DNA of 13,530 nt from JAHRAH01 sp051009015. GTDB taxonomy: Bacteria > Pseudomonadota > Gammaproteobacteria > Tethybacterales > Persebacteraceae. Shown piece by piece: positions 13,131 to 13,530 of this stretch. The stretch lies in the NCBI GenBank assembly GCA_051009015.1, contig JBPCWZ010000196.1, positions 1 through 13,530 on the forward strand, in the 5' to 3' direction. The notes below the pieces were generated by a model. The model was not told where the DNA came from. It worked only from the letters and a program-made list of their open reading frames with translations, and searched no databases. The position numbers and the translations under genes are program-made. Each line of letters begins with the position of its first letter. Position 1 is the first letter of the stretch.

Positions 13131-13196
13131 TTACAAAACCCACCCGAAACGCCCGAAAACACGGCATCGGCGGGAATCTGGCGGGGCGTTTTCGGC

Positions 13197-13259
13197 TTTT
13201 GATAACATTGTTAGAAGTTTTGGCAGCATTGTTAAATGTTTTGACAACACTAATCCGGC
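13197..13259 (+). repeat. Three tandem degenerate 21-bp repeats
   Basis: Units at 13197-13217, 13218-13238 and 13239-13259 all begin TTTTG. Units 1 and 2 match at 16 of 21 positions, sharing the core CATTGTTA; unit 3 is more diverged. A 21-bp period is two helical turns, which would place equivalent bases on one DNA face. They lie 130-190 bp upstream of the last gene and are much more AT-rich than neighbouring DNA. Read in one frame they encode heptads (TLLEVL, ALLNVL, TLIRLV), an alternative explanation. Confidence 0.5.
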
Positions 13260-13354
13260 TCGTTTTTCCCTTTGCACAAGTCAAGCGAATGGAAAGGCGA
13301 CTCGTGCAAAGGCAAACAAAAGCCGACATAATCGCCGCAAAACAAAAAACAATA

Positions 13355-13384
13355 CTGCCAAAGGCGGCAAAAAAATGTTATAAT
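13355..13384 (+). promoter_or_regulatory. Extended -10 promoter of the right-edge gene
   Basis: TGTTATAAT (13376-13384) is a consensus extended -10, identical to the gltA one. CTGCCA (13355-13360, 4/6, spacing 18) may serve as -35. Only GTCGCCC (7 nt) separates the box from the ATG at 13392, so the mRNA would have no leader or a leader of one base. Confidence 0.55.
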
Positions 13385-13391
13385 GTCGCCC

Positions 13392-13530
13392 ATGTCAAAA
13401 GACGCCGCCAAAGCCGACTGGGAAATCGCCATTGAAAAAATGGCGAAAACCGTCGCCGAATCCGCTGCCCGGAGCGAGGAAGGATTGGCGGAACTTCACA
13501 AAATCATGGGCACGGAAACCACCGAGGAAG
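13392..13530 (+). CDS. Start of an unrecognised gene, cut by window edge
   Basis: Forty-six codons are visible, starting MSKDAAKADWEIAIEKMAKT and continuing VAESAARSEEGLAELHKIMG, then TETTEE. The stretch is hydrophilic and probably helical, with regularly spaced small and hydrophobic residues, without a signal peptide or membrane segment. I recognise no family from this fragment. The start is chosen because the reading frame is open to the edge, codon use resembles the neighbours (GCC, GAA and GGC rich), and an extended -10 box lies 7 nt upstream. No Shine-Dalgarno is present, so leaderless translation is the simplest reading. Confidence 0.6.
   Translation, partial: MSKDAAKADWEIAIEKMAKTVAESAARSEEGLAELHKIMGTETTEE

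Larger units (their letters stand above)
13065..13391. other. 327-bp non-coding stretch between divergent genes
   Basis: No convincing gene was found here. The stretch holds the DUF805 leader with a stem-loop (13102-13119) and a minus-strand TATAAT (13130-13125). A weak 8-bp stem with a 27-nt loop (CCGAAAAC 13153-13160 with GTTTTCGG 13188-13195) is followed by TTTT. AT-rich 21-bp repeats (13197-13259) and an extended -10 ahead of the last gene (13376-13384) complete it. Base composition turns markedly AT-richer from about 13197 on. Confidence 0.6.

Noticed and set aside
13170..13179. GCGGGAATCT matching one arm of the repeat at 12502-12511
   Set aside because: Ten bases without a partner arm nearby is too short to call a second copy in GC-rich DNA.
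13153..13200. CCGAAAAC/GTTTTCGG stem followed by TTTT as a plus-strand terminator
   Set aside because: The loop is 27 nt, the stem is A/T-heavy and only 8 bp, and no plus-strand gene ends upstream.
13199..13435. TTG-started frame of 78 codons covering the 21-bp repeats
   Set aside because: It has a rare start codon, only a distant GGCGGGG as ribosome binding site, and overlaps the right-edge gene out of frame by 44 nt. I kept it as an alternative reading of the repeats rather than a gene.

Overview
The window is a GC-rich, densely packed bacterial chromosome segment. It most likely comes from a gamma- or betaproteobacterium. The evidence is an E. coli-like SdhC/SdhD/SdhA/SdhB set with key residues at nearly identical positions, an SdhE assembly factor, a YqiA-type esterase, the 'GAAGQI/NPANTN/WGNHS' class of malate dehydrogenase and a hexameric-type citrate synthase. 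I cannot place it more finely from sequence alone. No rRNA, tRNA, CRISPR array, transposase or phage gene was seen.

Layout. On the minus strand at the left are aroC (chorismate synthase, cut by the window edge) and upstream of it recJ (ssDNA exonuclease). A 62-bp intergenic gap built around an imperfect inverted repeat separates recJ from a divergent YqiA-like esterase gene. A long plus-strand block then carries central carbon metabolism. It runs mdh, a stand-alone malic enzyme, sdhC, sdhD and sdhA, with overlapping or nearly touching genes. After sdhA the order is interrupted by about 1.4 kb of accessory genes: DUF2442, DUF4160, a second DUF2442, and a small exported protein without a recognised family. 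The block resumes with sdhB, sdhE, an EamA/DMT-type permease and gltA. After gltA come an unrecognised 57-aa membrane peptide, a short repeat with a hairpin, a minus-strand DUF805 membrane protein, a 327-bp non-coding stretch with 21-bp repeats, and the start of an unknown gene at the right edge.

How the genes work together. Mdh, SdhCDAB (with SdhE installing FAD on SdhA) and GltA carry succinate to fumarate, malate to oxaloacetate, and oxaloacetate plus acetyl-CoA to citrate. Malic enzyme lets malate leave the cycle as pyruvate with NAD(P)H. Clustering mdh, sdhCDAB, sdhE and gltA is, as I recall, familiar from betaproteobacteria. The malic enzyme, the permease and above all the DUF2442/DUF4160 insert are departures from that.

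Main points of interest. (1) A DUF2442-DUF4160-DUF2442 module splits sdhA from sdhB, and its two DUF2442 genes share near-identical DNA blocks. (2) A TTGACA-17 bp-TAGAAT promoter lies inside the DUF4160 gene, just ahead of the second DUF2442 gene. (3) A -10-like box sits 6-7 nt before the ATG of four genes, which suggests leaderless transcripts. (4) mdh and gltA have closely matching promoter/leader regions 8 kb apart. (5) The recJ/esterase gap is nearly symmetric.
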